A DNA stretch of 5,959 nt from NCBI GenBank assembly GCA_034429475.1, contig DAOUGD010000099.1:1-5959 (forward strand). The letters are read 5' to 3'. This document shows, one piece after another, positions 5,147 to 5,959 of this stretch. The translations under genes were made by a program, and so were the position numbers. Position 1 is the first letter of the stretch. Each line of letters starts with the position of its first letter. The notes under the pieces were generated by a model. The model was not told the DNA's origin. It worked only from the letters and a program-made list of their open reading frames with translations, and ran no database searches. The DNA is from JAKQHY01 sp034429475. GTDB taxonomy: Bacteria; Chloroflexota; Anaerolineae; B4-G1; SLSP01.

Positions 5147-5959
5147 TTACGGCAACCGCTCCCCGCTGACGGCGCAGCGGAACCCCAGATTCGGGCCTTT
5201 GGCCGGGCGATTGGTGACGCTGGCCGGCGCACCGATTTCTCGGTAGGTGACGCGGAGTTCGCGTTCGGGTTTGCTCCACGATTCAAAACTGCCGCCCCGG
5301 AAAACGCGGTTGGTGCCACTCTCCGGGCCGGGGGGATCAGGCGGCAGGTCTGTGGTTTTGTAATAATCCTTGTCGTACCAATCGCCGACCCATTCCCATA
5401 CATTGCCGGCCATATCGAGCACACCGTAGGCGCTGGCGCCTGTGGCATAACTGCCAACGGGCGCAGTTCTGCCGCCCACTGCCACGCGCGACTTATCTAA
5501 TTCGTCGCCCCAGGGATACAACCGCTTGCTGTTGGAAACGGGATCCCACGACGCGGCTTTTTCCCATTGCGCCTCGGTGGGCAAGTGGGCGTCCAACCCG
5601 GACTGTTCTCCCACCCACTGGCAGTAGGCCGCCGCCTCCTCCCAACTGAGCAGCACCATTGGGTGGGTGCCGTTGGCCGGGTTATCGTAGGCCGTTTTGG
5701 TGTAGGGCGCGTCGCAGACCCCTGCGGCAACACAGAGTTTGTACTGGTCGGTGGTCACCTCGGTTTGATCGATCCAGTACGCGCTCAGCGTGACTTCGTG
5801 CTGCGGCTTCTCGTGCCCGCGCGCTTCCAGATCGGAGTCTGGCGCCCCCATCAGGAACATCCCTGCCGGGACGAAGCGCATCACCATCCCATCCACCGCG
5901 CGGGTCATGGCTTCCCCTGCGGCGAGGGTGGGCGTGGGGGTGGGCGTGGGCTGCGGCGT
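5147..5959 (-). CDS. SUMF1/FGE-fold domain protein behind a Thr-Pro linker, lacking the FGE cysteines, 5' end outside window
   Basis: The conserved domain begins at DGMVMRFVPAGMFLMG. Counting from ATG 5908, it carries HEVTLSAYWIDQTEVT (37-52), LPTEAQWEKAA (109-119), YPWGDE (131-136), GVLDMAGNVWEWVGDWY (162-178), RGGSF (204-208) and LGFRCA (241-246), all hallmarks of the formylglycine-generating-enzyme (SUMF1) fold. True enzymes have two cysteines in the GGSF-x-C-x4-C segment; here those positions are S210 and E215, so sulfatase activation is unlikely and a binding or structural role is more probable. ATG 5908 is not the real start: the frame is open to the window edge and reads TPQPTPTPTPTLAAGEA before it, a typical extracytoplasmic linker. 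A signal peptide, membrane anchor or kinase domain may lie beyond the edge. It is convergent with the Eis-like gene and shares the hairpin with it. Confidence 0.9.
   Translation of the reverse strand, partial: TPQPTPTPTPTLAAGEAMTRAVDGMVMRFVPAGMFLMGAPDSDLEARGHEKPQHEVTLSAYWIDQTEVTTDQYKLCVAAGVCDAPYTKTAYDNPANGTHPMVLLSWEEAAAYCQWVGEQSGLDAHLPTEAQWEKAASWDPVSNSKRLYPWGDELDKSRVAVGGRTAPVGSYATGASAYGVLDMAGNVWEWVGDWYDKDYYKTTDLPPDPPGPESGTNRVFRGGSFESWSKPERELRVTYREIGAPASVTNRPAKGPNLGFRCAVSGERLP
5926..5950 (+). other. G-quadruplex-prone tract on the template strand of the SUMF1-type gene
   Basis: Five G-runs (5926-5928, 5930-5932, 5936-5940, 5942-5944, 5948-5950) are separated by loops of 1, 3, 1 and 3 nt, a textbook quadruplex pattern. 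It is the complement of the codons for the Thr-Pro linker (ACG-CCC and ACC-CCC repeats), so it may be only a by-product of linker codon choice. Confidence 0.55.

Overview
The window reads as a high-GC bacterial chromosome fragment, most plausibly from an anaerobic or facultative member of the Chloroflexota (Anaerolineae/Caldilineae-like). That placement is inferred from style: a Thr-Pro linker leading into an SUMF1-type domain, short degenerate direct repeats between genes and at domain borders, and a long CoA-dehydratase-activase-type iron-sulfur protein. No rRNA, tRNA, CRISPR or transposase is visible.

Left half (1-3776, + strand): a tight three-gene run. The first gene, open at the left edge, is an ASKHA-type 2-hydroxyacyl-CoA dehydratase activase domain fused to a cysteine-rich HgdB-like (DUF2229-type) domain. 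The third encodes the C-terminal part that, in many relatives, is fused to the same polypeptide. Together they would form an ATP-driven, iron-sulfur electron-transfer system whose final substrate is unknown. Between them, with 3- and 19-nt gaps, sits an AT-rich gene (about 40% GC against about 65% in sampled neighbouring lines) for a small membrane-anchored protein of unknown function. It looks like a foreign insertion into an ancestrally contiguous gene pair.

Middle (3777-5017): a 119-nt spacer filled largely by a 15-bp tandem repeat, then an Eis-like protein (GNAT plus SCP2-type C-terminal domain) with a strong ribosome binding site and a GTG start. A perfect 13-bp hairpin follows.

Right end (5147-5959, - strand, convergent): an SUMF1/formylglycine-generating-enzyme-fold domain behind a Thr-Pro linker, open at the right edge. 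It lacks both catalytic cysteines of true formylglycine-generating enzymes, so it is probably a non-FGE extracytoplasmic module.

The most interesting pattern is the use of short repeats. Arrays of a 7-bp unit (AACCCNN) and an 8-bp unit lie at both edges of the activase domain, inside or at the start of the reading frame. Neither unit is a multiple of 3, so copy-number change would shift the frame. At the N-terminal array, removing two units would join an ATG to the conserved frame. At the inter-domain array, gain or loss of one unit would truncate the protein after the activase domain. These are testable candidate contingency (phase-variation) sites.
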